Below are positions 43,536 through 53,542 of a DNA stretch of 64,000 nt, piece after piece (position 1 is the first letter of the stretch; each line of letters opens with the position of its first letter). The stretch comes from Kalaharituber pfeilii (lineage: Eukaryota > Ascomycota > Pezizomycetes > Pezizales > Pezizaceae): positions 744,001 through 808,000 of the forward strand of contig WHUZ01000018.1 in assembly GCA_015179045.1 (NCBI GenBank), read 5' to 3'. The notes under the pieces were generated by a model. That model worked only from the letters and a program-made list of their open reading frames with translations. It did not search any database and was not told the origin of the DNA. The translations under genes and the position numbers were made by a program.

Positions 43536-46500
43536 CTATTCATTCCATCTTCCACCCCTGGCTGAACTCGCCTCCGCCAGCTTGCCACCCTGTTTCTTTG
43601 CTTCGTCCCGGCCTTTCTCCGGCTCGTTCGCTCCGCTATGCTGCGCGGCTAATCGTGCTTTGTGGGCTTCGCGCTCTAGGTCCCGTGCAGAAGGTTGTCT
43701 GGCGGGGGGAAGTTCACGGTGAGGGGGAGCACGGAACGGAAAGCTATCGCCACGGTCTCTGTCTCGTCGGGGAGGGGGATAAGAGGAGGGGTATGACGGG
43801 GCACGAGCTTGAAATGATGGGGGAGGACGAGACTGATATGGTGGGGGAGCGCGAGACTGATATGGTGGGGGAGTGCGAGACTGATATGGTGGGGGAGTGC
43901 GAGGCTGATATGATGGGGGATTGCGAGATTGAGATGATGGGGGACTGCGAGACTGAGATGATGATTGGGAATATGGAGGTTGGGAGGTCCCGGAGGGTTT
44001 ATAGGATGGGTAGGGGGAAATTTTGGCTCGGTCCTCATAGCGTGGGGACCTGGAGTACGGAGGGGCAGAGGAGGACCTAGAAGATTGCTCGGGGGAGTAA
44101 CGGGAGGAGAAGGATCGCGGAGGAGGTCGATTCTGGAATGCCTCAACGCGCTCAATACGTTCGCGGCGGCCGGGACGGTCCTCAGGGGAGACCTGCCCTG
44201 GCCTATAGGGCTCGGAGGGTCGTGAAATCTCCGAGGGTCGTGAAGTCTCTGAGAATCGTGAGGGCTCCGAACGTGAGCTCTCAGAGAATCGTGCGGACTC
44301 AGAGAATCGTGAGGGCTCCGAGGATCGAGAGCGCTCAGAGAATCGTGAGGGCTCCGAGGATCGTGAGCTCTCGGAGGATCGTGAGCTCTCAGAGGATCGT
44401 GAGCGCTCAGAGAATTGTGAGGGCTCCGAGGATCGTGAGTTCTCAGAGGATCGTGAGGACTCAGAGAATCGTGAGGGTTCCGAGGATCGTGAGCTCTCAG
44501 AGAATCGTGAGGGCTCGGAGGATCGTGAGCTCTCAGAGGACCGTGAGCGCTCAGAGGACCATGAGGGCTCCGAGGATCGTGAGTTCTCAGAGGATCGTGA
44601 GGACTTAGAGAATCGTGAAGGTTCCGAGGATCGTGAGCTCTCAGGGAATCGTGAGGGCTTGGAGGATCGTGAGCTGTCAGAGGATCGTGAGCGCTCAGAG
44701 AATCGTGAGGGCTCCGAGGATCGTGAGGTCTCAGAGAATTGTGATAGCTCCGAGGATCGCGAGTTCTCAGAGGGCCGTGAGGACTTAGAGAATCGTGAGG
44801 GCTCCGAGGATCGTGAGGACTCCGAGGGCCGTGAGGACTCCGAGGGCCGTGAGGACTCCGAGAGCCGTGAGGACTCCGAGGGCCGTGAGGACTCCGAGAG
44901 CCGTGAGGACTCCGAGGGCCGTGAGGACTCCGAGGGCCGTGAGGACTCCGAGGGCCGTGAGGACTCCGAGGGCCGTGAGGACTCCGAGGGCCGTGAGGAC
45001 TCCGAGGGCCGTGAAGCTGGAGTGTAGTTTGCGGCATCAGCATCAGCGGTAGAAGATTTCGGTTGCTTGGATGGAGGCGTGGGATCTCTTGACATGTTGG
45101 CCTCCGGACCACCCCATCTGTCCATCCGCTTCACACCTCGATCCCGTGAGCTATCAGGGGACCATGCCGCGGGGTCGTCCTCATCAATTTCCTCTTCCTT
45201 TCTGCCACTTCGTCGTGAAGAGGAGTAGGAGGGGGTATCTTGATTCACATTCCTCCTCTCCATGCGCTCTTCCCAACCCAGTTTGCGGAGGGCGCGGGTT
45301 TTTGGGTCTTCCCCCGCTGAACTAGGGCCACCATGCGCAGTCTCTTCCTTACCTTCATCCACCTTCTTGGTGTTACCACACACTAATTTCTCCCCGCTAT
45401 CATTACCCCTCAGTGCGCCCTCTAACATCCTCACGTTATCCGTCAGTGCCTTCCTCTCTCCATGACCCCACCCAGCTCTTACATCATTCAACAACTCATT
45501 CGCCACCTCCAATAACTTCCTCCCCAGTTCCTTCGCCCACTCCTGCACCTTTACGCCCCTGTCATTCGCACTCTCCCTCAGCATCAGCGGTAAATTGGGC
45601 GGAAGCCTTTCCAGCGGCTTCGCCTCCCCCTGGAGCACCACTGGGCTCGTAACCCTTTTCATGGCAACCTTAGCTACTTGTGGATCCTGCTTCGCGAGGT
45701 ACTGCGCGGTGCTTAAGAAGTGCGTGTAGATCTTACATTCCACCTCTTGGGTCGTCACCAACTGTGCTGGGGGAATATCGTGGTAACTACCAGGTACCAC
45801 TGGCGGAAGCCATGGAGCAGTGAGGTTGGAATGTAGCGTTTCATACGCCGTGAGCACACGGTCCGCAAAGCCGTACATGTAACTATGTCTGACGGGGGCC
45901 TTCTCAGACTTGGGCACAGTCGTCAGGCGGCGGCAGGCTGAGAATGCGATGATGAAGGAACTGCAGCTAGGTATTGGTGGGTGAATTGGGCTCTTTGAGT
46001 CTTGCTCCTCTTGCTGTTTTCCTTTGGCACCTCGCTCCTCTTGCTTCTTTTTGCCTTTGGCACCTCTCTTGGGCTCCTTCGGATTCTTCGGCAGGGCCGC
46101 TTTCTGCTTCTGGAGTCCGTGAAGCACGTCAATTGCGTTTTTGACCATGCTTTCAATGAATGCTGCCGCTCCCAACCCATCCCTTGAACGGCGGTAGAGG
46201 CGCAGCATTTCGTTGTGGTTAGGCAGGTCTGGGACCACGCGGAAGGTGCTGGTGAAATATCCCCAATAAGCTTTGCCGACAGCAGGAGCGGCGTGGACGT
46301 GAGTGAGAGTTTCAAGTATCAAGCTGAGTGTTGCATTGGTGGGGATGGGGGGACTCGGAGGGGACCACCGAGGTTTGGCTTCTATTCTTGGGGAATCGTT
46401 TGATTTCGTACGTTCAGGTTCTTTAGCAACTTTAGCATCTTCAGCATCCATAGCACCTTTGGTCTCTATGGAAGGGGATTCCGAAGTGGCAAGAGCGTCT

Positions 46501-47669
46501 GCGTCAATATGTTTGTAGAAGTTAGGAATCCTGTAAATCTCCTCCATGAGCGTAAATACGTTGTCCCAGTCCTGCTTCCTCGTAGAGCTTAGCCGTAGGC
46601 GACCCATTGCGCAGACCAGGTGCTCATCGACGACAATCTTCCCTCGATTCCATCTATTGAGTAGTCCGCTCCAGAGTCTTTCTGCATCGTCGACGGTCGC
46701 TTCAATTTTTAGTCTCTCCTGGTCGCTAAGCATGCTAGGATCCCATTTTGGCGGGTCATCGACAGAGTCTTTGGCTGTGCGTTCAGGGTCACCACCGGGT
46801 CCACGCAACTGGCGAAGCCCATTTAACAGAGAGGTGTAGGTCTTCACATCTGCGGACATGGGGCCTTCCTCGGGAAGCTCGCCAACGATACGCCACATTT
46901 CATCAATTGCGCCCACGCGAGAACAAACCTTCAGGATCGCATTTGTGTGAATAAGATTCCATTCCACAGGCTTCAGCGCGCCTTCCGACTTCGGCGTGCT
47001 CTCCTGTAATGACCTATACGTCTGCAGCGCCCTGTCCAGTGATGTTGACAGCTTACAATTGTGCGGCAGTGCCAACCCGTTAAGCAAGATGGTATATGTA
47101 TATGAGCTAGGCGAAATAGCCCTTTTTTTCATGTCATTGTAGTGCTTGAAAGCGCTATTTACGTCCCCCACACGCATGCAGTGATCAATGATTTCATTCC
47201 ATGCAGCGGTAGGATCAGTTTTGTGGGTGGAGCTGGCAGCACGGACAAGCGAGAGGGCGAGGGGAAGGTCTCCAGGGTCCTTTTTGATAAGGTGTTGGAC
47301 CTGCGAGAGGAGTTTGGCAGGGTCGAGGGGAATCTGGATGTTTCCAGGATGTAGATTGCTAGAGGCATTGTTCCCCTTCTGTGATTCTTTGACGTCAATT
47401 GTGATGCTGCTGGGGGAGGTCGGTGAAGCTGCAGGCAGCTTGGAAGTGGTTTCGGAGAGGGATTGGGTGAAGGGGTGACGCTCAACAATGAGTTCGTCAG
47501 GATTGGAGGCAGGGCGGCCGACGGCGGTCGAGACCAGTGCGTAGGTGCGACGAGAGGAGGCAATTGCCACACGGCGAAGATTGGGGAGAGCGGTGCGCTG
47601 CATCCGGGCAGATGGCGAGGAGAGCAGGGCTCGCAGGCCGCGGCGCCAGCAGAGCTGGCAGTCGAGCAT
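43536..47669 (-). CDS. Large mitochondrial PPR protein with Ser/Arg-rich repeat tail
   Basis: The product is 1377 aa from a single open frame; the ATG at 47669 is followed by a basic, Ser/Arg-rich leader (MLDCQLCWRRGLRALLSSPS) typical of mitochondrial import. Pentatricopeptide repeats are visible at about residues 150-240 (AWNEIIDHCMRVGDVNSAFK, then YTYTILLNGLA) and 250-320 (HTNAILKVCSRVGAIDEMWR, then KTYTSLLNGLR), with further helical repeats to about 700. Such proteins bind organelle RNA and act in its stability, processing or translation. The C-terminal third is disordered. Residues about 881-1153 are a hexapeptide array (SSRPSE and variants such as SSRSSE, PSRFSE), and the end is rich in Pro, Ser, Tyr and Arg. 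I cannot name the ortholog. Other open frames on both strands inside the array exist because the 18-bp unit lacks stops. Confidence 0.8.
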   Translation of the reverse strand: MLDCQLCWRRGLRALLSSPSARMQRTALPNLRRVAIASSRRTYALVSTAVGRPASNPDELIVERHPFTQSLSETTSKLPAASPTSPSSITIDVKESQKGNNASSNLHPGNIQIPLDPAKLLSQVQHLIKKDPGDLPLALSLVRAASSTHKTDPTAAWNEIIDHCMRVGDVNSAFKHYNDMKKRAISPSSYTYTILLNGLALPHNCKLSTSLDRALQTYRSLQESTPKSEGALKPVEWNLIHTNAILKVCSRVGAIDEMWRIVGELPEEGPMSADVKTYTSLLNGLRQLRGPGGDPERTAKDSVDDPPKWDPSMLSDQERLKIEATVDDAERLWSGLLNRWNRGKIVVDEHLVCAMGRLRLSSTRKQDWDNVFTLMEEIYRIPNFYKHIDADALATSESPSIETKGAMDAEDAKVAKEPERTKSNDSPRIEAKPRWSPPSPPIPTNATLSLILETLTHVHAAPAVGKAYWGYFTSTFRVVPDLPNHNEMLRLYRRSRDGLGAAAFIESMVKNAIDVLHGLQKQKAALPKNPKEPKRGAKGKKKQEERGAKGKQQEEQDSKSPIHPPIPSCSSFIIAFSACRRLTTVPKSEKAPVRHSYMYGFADRVLTAYETLHSNLTAPWLPPVVPGSYHDIPPAQLVTTQEVECKIYTHFLSTAQYLAKQDPQVAKVAMKRVTSPVVLQGEAKPLERLPPNLPLMLRESANDRGVKVQEWAKELGRKLLEVANELLNDVRAGWGHGERKALTDNVRMLEGALRGNDSGEKLVCGNTKKVDEGKEETAHGGPSSAGEDPKTRALRKLGWEERMERRNVNQDTPSYSSSRRSGRKEEEIDEDDPAAWSPDSSRDRGVKRMDRWGGPEANMSRDPTPPSKQPKSSTADADAANYTPASRPSESSRPSESSRPSESSRPSESSRPSESSRPSESSRLSESSRPSESSRLSESSRPSESSRPSESSRSSEPSRFSKSSRPSENSRSSELSQFSETSRSSEPSRFSERSRSSDSSRSSKPSRFPESSRSSEPSRFSKSSRSSENSRSSEPSWSSERSRSSESSRSSEPSRFSESSRSSEPSRFSESSRSSENSRSSEPSQFSERSRSSESSRSSESSRSSEPSRFSERSRSSEPSRFSESARFSESSRSEPSRFSETSRPSEISRPSEPYRPGQVSPEDRPGRRERIERVEAFQNRPPPRSFSSRYSPEQSSRSSSAPPYSRSPRYEDRAKISPYPSYKPSGTSQPPYSQSSSQSRSPPSSQSRNPPSYQPRTPPPYQSRTPPPYQSRAPPPYQSRPPPSFQARAPSYPSSYPPPRRDRDRGDSFPFRAPPHRELPPARQPSARDLEREAHKARLAAQHSGANEPEKGRDEAKKQGGKLAEASSARGGRWNE
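44210..45025. repeat. 18-bp tandem array in the PPR gene
   Basis: On the + strand the unit is GAGGACTCCGAGGGCCGT. About 45 units fit in the array. Roughly eleven near-identical copies lie at 44815-45012; the rest, down to about 44210, have diverged by point changes. The unit is a multiple of three, so copy-number change keeps the reading frame. Confidence 0.93.
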
Positions 47670-48225
47670 GATAGGGCCGGGGGACCACTTGATAGGGGCC
47701 TATGGAAGGTGGTAGACGCAATTGGGCTCTGTCCAAGGGGGTCCTTTGCCTGGGAGATGTGGGGAGTGGGGGAGGATGGGGTTGGTGATGAGGTTCCCAC
47801 TCGCAGAATCGCATCTCCGTCTCTGAAATTTTCCCAAACTAGCCTGCGGGTTTCCTTGGCAGCGGCGGCCCGATGAGAAGGCCAGGGGATAAGATGAGAT
47901 CTGCCCCGCGATAAGATTAGATCAGGGTGCAGCCCTAATCAGCGCCGGCCAGCACACTAAGCGACCGGGCACAGCATATGGCATGCCAAGATTGCACTTC
48001 TTGGGCACCAGAAACAGAAAAAGAACCCACCACTGCGCTGCGGCCCCCGGGCAGAACGAAGCTACGAACACGAGGCATTCCTCACACCAGAGGCCCACCA
48101 CAGCACTATAGCAGAGCATCCCCATTTCCGAGCAATTGGCGCCAGGGATATTTCCAACCTCTGAGATCCAGTCAAGTCCAGCAGCCCGCCACCTCGCCCC
48201 TCCCACGCCGCTACCACCAGGCATC
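47670..48225. promoter_or_regulatory. Shared divergent promoter region of the PPR gene and eIF3l
   Basis: 556 bp separate the two start codons, which point away from each other. The core promoters of both genes must lie here or overlap. I see no clear TATA box. The frame is open upstream of the eIF3l ATG but without an earlier ATG in frame. Confidence 0.6.
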
Positions 48226-49966
48226 ATGCTCTCCCAACAGCCCACGACCCTCCAAAACGGGTCACGCCCCACAAACACACATATCCTCGCCGACGACTCC
48301 GACGACGAAGGCGCACTTGCCTCGACCCTTGTTGAAGCTCTGCAAGTGGCCAACGAGGAGGAGCTCGACGATGAAGAGCCCTTCGACGACCTCGATGGGG
48401 CAATGGGTCAAGACCAATCTCTTAGCGCCGTTGCCCTCTCAATGCAAAATACACAAGATGATCTCCAAGCTCGGTTAGCGGCTGCCGCACAGCCGTTGGA
48501 TTTCTCGGCCCCGTTGGAGGTTAGATTTGGTAGTTACGATAACTATTGCAGTTTGTTTCACTTTATATTGAATAGTGAGGGACCAGTGGAGCTGGAGTTG
48601 CCAACTGTGAGTGCTTCCAAATGGCACTGCCTCCTTACCCTGATATCGGTTGGTTTGGACATGTTTTGAGCTGGAGGTGAGCTGACACAAAATGTGGGGG
48701 ATAGTACTATTGGGCGTGGGACGTAATAGACGAGTTCATATATCAATTCAACAGCTTTTGCATCTACCGCAACCGAGTAGCACGAAAAGGCACAAATGAG
48801 GAGGAGATACAGGCACTACGAGACAACCCACAAACGTGGGGCTGCTACTCTGTTCTCAATGTTTGTTACAAATTCCTTGCAACCGAGAACCATGCTTTTA
48901 TCTAACAGCGCTCTAGGTTCTCTATTCCCTCATTCAAAGGTCACAGATGAACGACCAACTTGCCGCCATCAAGCGTGGTGAAGATCCAGCCCTCTTTGCC
49001 GGTGAATATGGTTCCCGCCCGCTCTACCGCATGTTGGGATACTTCAGTATTATCGGCCTCCTTCGAGTGCACTGCTTACTTGGAGATTTCACCCTCGCTT
49101 TACAAACCCTCGACGATATCGAGCTTTCCAAGAAGGCTGTCTTTGCCCGCGTCATGGCTGCCCATTTTACCACATATTACTACGTCGGCTTCTCCTACAT
49201 GATGCTCCGACGCTATGCCGACGCAATCAAGGCCTTCTCACACATCCTCATCTACGTCTCACGCACCAAGAATTTCCATAAGCAGAACGCCCAATTCGAC
49301 TCGATAACCAAGAAGAACGACCAGATGTATGCTCTTCTCGCCATGTGCGTTGCCTTGTCTCCAACCAGACTAGATGACACGATCCACACTGCCATGCGCG
49401 ATAAGTATGGCGACCAATTCGCCAAACTCCAGCGAGGAGGACCCGAATCGCTTCCTGTCTTTGAGGAGCTCTTCTTATCTGCGTGCCCTAAGTTCATCTC
49501 TCCCATCCCGCCAGACTGGGATAACCCAGGTGCGAACGTTGAGCCAAGTCAGCATCACTTGCAGGTGTTCATGGCTGATGTGAAGAACGCTATGCTCCTT
49601 GGACCTACGATTAAGTCATATCTGAAGCTCTACACAACCGTTGACCTAGGCAAGTTGGCTGCGTTCTTGGAGGTGGATAAGGAGGAGCTGAGGAGTCAGC
49701 TGTTGGTCTTCAAGCAAAGGAGTAGACAGATTAGGTGGACTGATGGGGGATTGCTCGAGGGAGAGCAGGTCAATACTAGCGAGCTTGACTTTGCGCTTAA
49801 GGGCGTACGTATTCCCACACTCACCTTGCTCTGGTATGCATTGAGAATGCGAAATAATGGCATGCTAATGTTTGACGTGTAGGACCTCATCCAAGTATCT
49901 GAAGCCAAGGTTGGCCGAAAGCTGGTGGAGTGGTATCTCAAAAACTTGATCAGGACGTACCAGTAG
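48226..49966 (+). CDS. Translation initiation factor eIF3 subunit L
   Basis: Four exons, 48226-48606, 48705-48860, 48917-49804 and 49883-49966, give 502 aa with every junction in phase. eIF3l is a PCI-domain subunit of the eIF3 complex, which brings the 43S particle to mRNA in the cytoplasm. The N-terminus is acidic (DDSDDEGAL, EEELDDEEPFDDLD). The family core begins SYDNYCSLFHFILNSEGPVE and YYWAWDVIDEFIYQFNSFCI, continues WGCYSVLN, then VLYSLIQRSQMNDQL, GEYGSRPLYRMLGYFSIIGL, LRVHCLLGDFTLALQTLDDI, TTYYYVGFSYMMLRRYADAI, and the PCI part SYLKLYTTVDLGKLAAFL. It closes VGRKLVEWYLKNLIRTYQ. Intron 2 has donor GTTTGT and branch TCTAAC just before the CTCTAG acceptor. The subunit is not present in S. 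cerevisiae but is common in filamentous fungi and animals. Confidence 0.94.
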
Positions 49967-51969
49967 AACGGGGACAGCTTGATTAAGGAAGCAGAGGAGT
50001 GGTTAATAGCAGCCTGGAAGAGGAAAAAGAAGGCAGGAGGTAGTGAGTTTGTCTTTGGGTGGGCGGCAGCAGCAGGGAGTGCGGGATGGTATGCCAGGAG
50101 GAGTGCTTACATGCCTGATTTTTCGGGGCCAACACATAAGAGGGGAGAGGAGGGTAATATGCCGGGGATGAGAGTCGGGGGGACGGGGAGTGAAGAGTTT
50201 GAAAATGGGGAGGGGACAAGAGGGGCACGGCGGGGACTGGAGGTAGGGGAGGGAATGCTTTTGGGAGTATCAGAAGCGTTACCTCCGCAAGCACTCTTGA
50301 ACCCACGTGCGTCCGCAACGGGGGAGCATACGTTTGCTGTGGGGACGGAGAAAATGGATGCGGGGTGGATTATGTCAAGACGTTAGCAACAGTCAAATCA
50401 TGTGCTAAACTTAGAAGGAGGCTGGCAGGGTTTTATAGCTTATTTCCTCTATGTTTATTTTTTTTCTGGATTTTCTTACTATTTTCGTTTCTATGTGGCT
50501 CTTATTTTGTTTATTATTAATAGGCATAGGCTAGGGGTAACAAAAAAAGAAATGAGATCGGGATTTGAAGAGATATCGATTTAGATGCTCTGAATTGTAC
50601 GAGGATGATGGTGAGGATATGTCCTTATCTGGAACATAAAGTGACAATATACCACAAATTCTGCACCTATTCAATATCTAATCACAGAGAATTCCAAGGT
50701 AGGCAAGTGTCCGTGTACGTATGTAATTTACCTGATTTGGGGACATACCAGTACTCTGTAATCATAACCTGATCTAAGAGACTAAGCTCTAGGCCACATG
50801 ACTTGAAGAGGGAAAGAGAAGAGGGAAAGAGAAGAGGAAAAGAAGTGAGAGTCTCTCTGCAAGAGCTTTTATATCAATACCACACTTTGCACTTCCTGCA
50901 CTTCATTCCTAGCTCTCAGAGGGAGGGAAAACGTAGCTACTTCACAAACAGGAAATAAAGACTTGAGAGATCTATCCCAACATCTCCCTCATCATATGTA
51001 CGACTGTACAAAGTGGCCCGTAGTCCTTTGGGCGGACACTAAGTATCTTGTAAAGCTACCATCTAGGGATCTAGAAAACCGCCTCTCTTGTAGTAATTCT
51101 TCAGCCATGTTCTTTGACCCGCTGAATCCCATATCTTTGTAGCTTTATGAGGTACTCATATCTAGTGCCCAATAGTCCACTTACTTTCATAATGTTGACG
51201 AGGCTACTACTCACTTGCAAGATTTACTCTACTAGGATAGTCTTGGTATCATTATCATCTATTGCCAATTTTGGTAGGTCCGAGCACTGCTATATATTGA
51301 TACTTATCTTAGAGACACACGAGCAATCTGGCGAAGGAGCAAGTCCTAGATATATTGAGCCATGAGCTGGTGTTACTTGAGGTTAACTAACTTACATCTT
51401 TTTCAACAATATATATGTCAGTCCCTGCTATATATAGCAACATACAGGGTGATTGTAGAAGATGTTCTTGCAACTGAAAGATACCAGTAGATAATGTTTG
51501 TCCCCAGCCATATTAAAATTCTTGTCCAATTTTGCTCTGCTCCCAGCATCAGCATCTTTCTGTATTATACTGCAATGCACATTGCCCAACTGTTCATTCT
51601 GTTTTATCAACGGTATCCATCGTCAAATAGTTCTCCACACCAGATCTAGAGTCCCCATCACATGTGCTTCAACGGAATGCCTGACCAATGTAAAATAGCT
51701 AAACAATGCAACACAAAATAATACAGTAATATCCATAGATATTATTGTAGTATATAATACACAAATTTATGCTTCTCAAGACACACACACAGACACAAAC
51801 AAACAAACACACACCAAGAAAAAAGGAATTGTTGAAAAAGTAATATCAGCTTCCCATTACTTTGTTAATCGGACCTCTCTTCCTCATGGTTCCTGCATAA
51901 CGTATATACTTCCAATGCTTTAGCATCGCCGCCTTACACCGTGGAGAAGGCCATTCGAGTTACCCTCCT
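49967..51969. other. Intergenic region between convergent genes
   Basis: The first 400 bases are the 3' flank of eIF3l; a frame at 49979-50386 there has no family resemblance. The rest is AT-rich. A CA/AAAC-rich stretch lies at about 51780-51815. No gene is supported. Confidence 0.5.
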
Positions 51970-53542
51970 TCAATCATTCCACCCCTCGATCACAAACTCA
52001 CACACCGAGTCTCTCCCTCCCTTGTTCTCCTCTCCGCCCACCCACCTCACCTGCTCATCATATAACGTCCTCTCCACATACTTTACCCTCCCATTCCGAT
52101 CTACCAAAATCACCGTCTGCTTCTGTGTACCGTACACCCTCGGCGAATCGAACGGGACTCCCTTTGGTGGATGCGGGTGCAAAAAAGTCGGTGACGTCGG
52201 CGTGGCACAGATGTGGTGGAGTGCATGGTTGTTTGAGTTTGATTTTCGGGTGACCAGGAGAGGTTTGGTATGTGAATTGGAAGCAACATCTTCACAGGGG
52301 TGGACTGCGGGCGTGCCTTTAGTTGTTGCAAGGGTTTTTCCCTCTTCTGTTTCGGACACCTCATCGTCGGTGCCGGGTTCATCCTCTTGGTGCGAATCGA
52401 AGGCGGGAATGAAGACACTATGTCGCAATGATTCCAAGTCCGTTTCGTAAGTTTGTTTTCCCATCGTGACGGGTGGAGGAGTATCGTAACTCAACACCCC
52501 AAATAACACCTCAATCAGGTTTTCTTCACACATATCTTCTTTAATTGCCATTTCTAACTCCTTCCTCAGCAATTCCTTTCCCAACGCAACCTTCGGCCAA
52601 GGAGTCTCGTCCACAAAAGCACCATTGGATAACGCATGCACCTGGTCCGGGGTATGGCATATCCAGTGCGCCTCCTTGTCTGATGTCGTCCGATTGGATA
52701 TTACAGCTAGTGGTTCCAACTCCACCTTCTCCTGGCCACCCTGCTTCTTCTTAGGATGAATTGTCCCGCAAATCAGCGAGAAGCCACCGACGCCCTCACA
52801 ACCATCCTCGCCCTCCGAAGTGAATAGATTATGAACCCATTCCTTCGTAGCCCTTACAGTGGAAATTGGTGCGGTGAGGAAGGCATTGACCATGGAGCCA
52901 CGTGATCGCATGCCAATTGCGGCGGCGGCAGACGAAGGTTCTCGAAAATTGGTGAGGATGGCTATACGCCCTTGCCGGGTTATGCCGAGCCATGTACCTA
53001 CATTTTACAGCTGTAGTTTAGCAAAGGAAAGATTTTTTTGTCAAGTTGACATATCAGTTGAGGAAGCGTCTAGTTGGGCTGAAGAATGCAATTAAGCAGT
53101 GGTACCATGTGTCTTGCATCGGCCGATGCACACAGTGGTGGGGGTGGTAGAATCAAGTGTAGGGCGTGGGAACTTCTGGACCAATAAAGGAGCTTAGCTT
53201 GCTCCGATGCTGCACGTACCTCGTTCTGGACGAGCTAGGTCACGCCCTGCAAAGATGTGGGAGGTCGACGGGGTGTCCCACCATGAAGCCCTCAGAGTTG
53301 GACGATGAAGGTATTCCTGTCCAGATTGCCAATTTCATCAGCAATTCATACATAAAAGTGGGACGAATTAGGAACACAAGTTACAAATATGAGGACACAG
53401 CAGAGAGAAAGGTAATTGGGGTTCGTGGGACAGAACCAGACTCGGTGGCGCAAGGGGCATAGAAAGAGGAGCTCACGTCTCGATTACTCAGGACAATTAG
53501 AGGGTACTTTGGATGCTGGGTGGAGAGCAGAGCTATGCACAT
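51970..53542 (-). CDS. TANGO2/NRDE family protein
   Basis: Three exons, 53542-53477, 53316-53220 and 52997-51970, give 396 aa. The family (DUF833, NRDE) includes animal TANGO2, linked to Golgi organisation, mitochondria and haem or lipid handling; its exact reaction is unsettled. The product starts MCIALLSTQHPKYPLIVLSN; Cys2 is the conserved N-terminal residue. The NRDE signature is split by intron 1 (NRD then EYLHRPT). Exon 2 continues SWWDTPSTSHIFAGRDLARP, and exon 3 begins TWLGITRQGRIAILTNFRE, all typical. Further blocks are SRGSMVNAFL, GGFSLICGTI, AVISNRT, VHALSNGAF and WPKVALGK. The C-terminal half carries a fungal acidic insert, then QKQTVILVDRNGRVKYVERT, the usual final strand pair. 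Donors are GTGAGC and GTACGT; acceptors are GGACAG and ATGTAG, and phases close. Confidence 0.88.

Noticed and set aside
44138..45052. Long open frames on the + strand inside the PPR gene
   Set aside because: They arise from the 18-bp repeat, whose unit has no stop in these frames. Only the minus-strand frame joins to PPR homology and a presequence.
43676..45112. 478-codon minus-strand frame rich in His-Gly-Pro-Arg-Ser-Pro
   Set aside because: It is a second frame through the same tandem array and shows no homology outside it.
49979..50386. Frame of 135 codons just after eIF3l
   Set aside because: It lies in the expected 3' UTR, has simple Gly/Arg/Glu composition and no family match; eIF3l already ends with its usual C-terminus.
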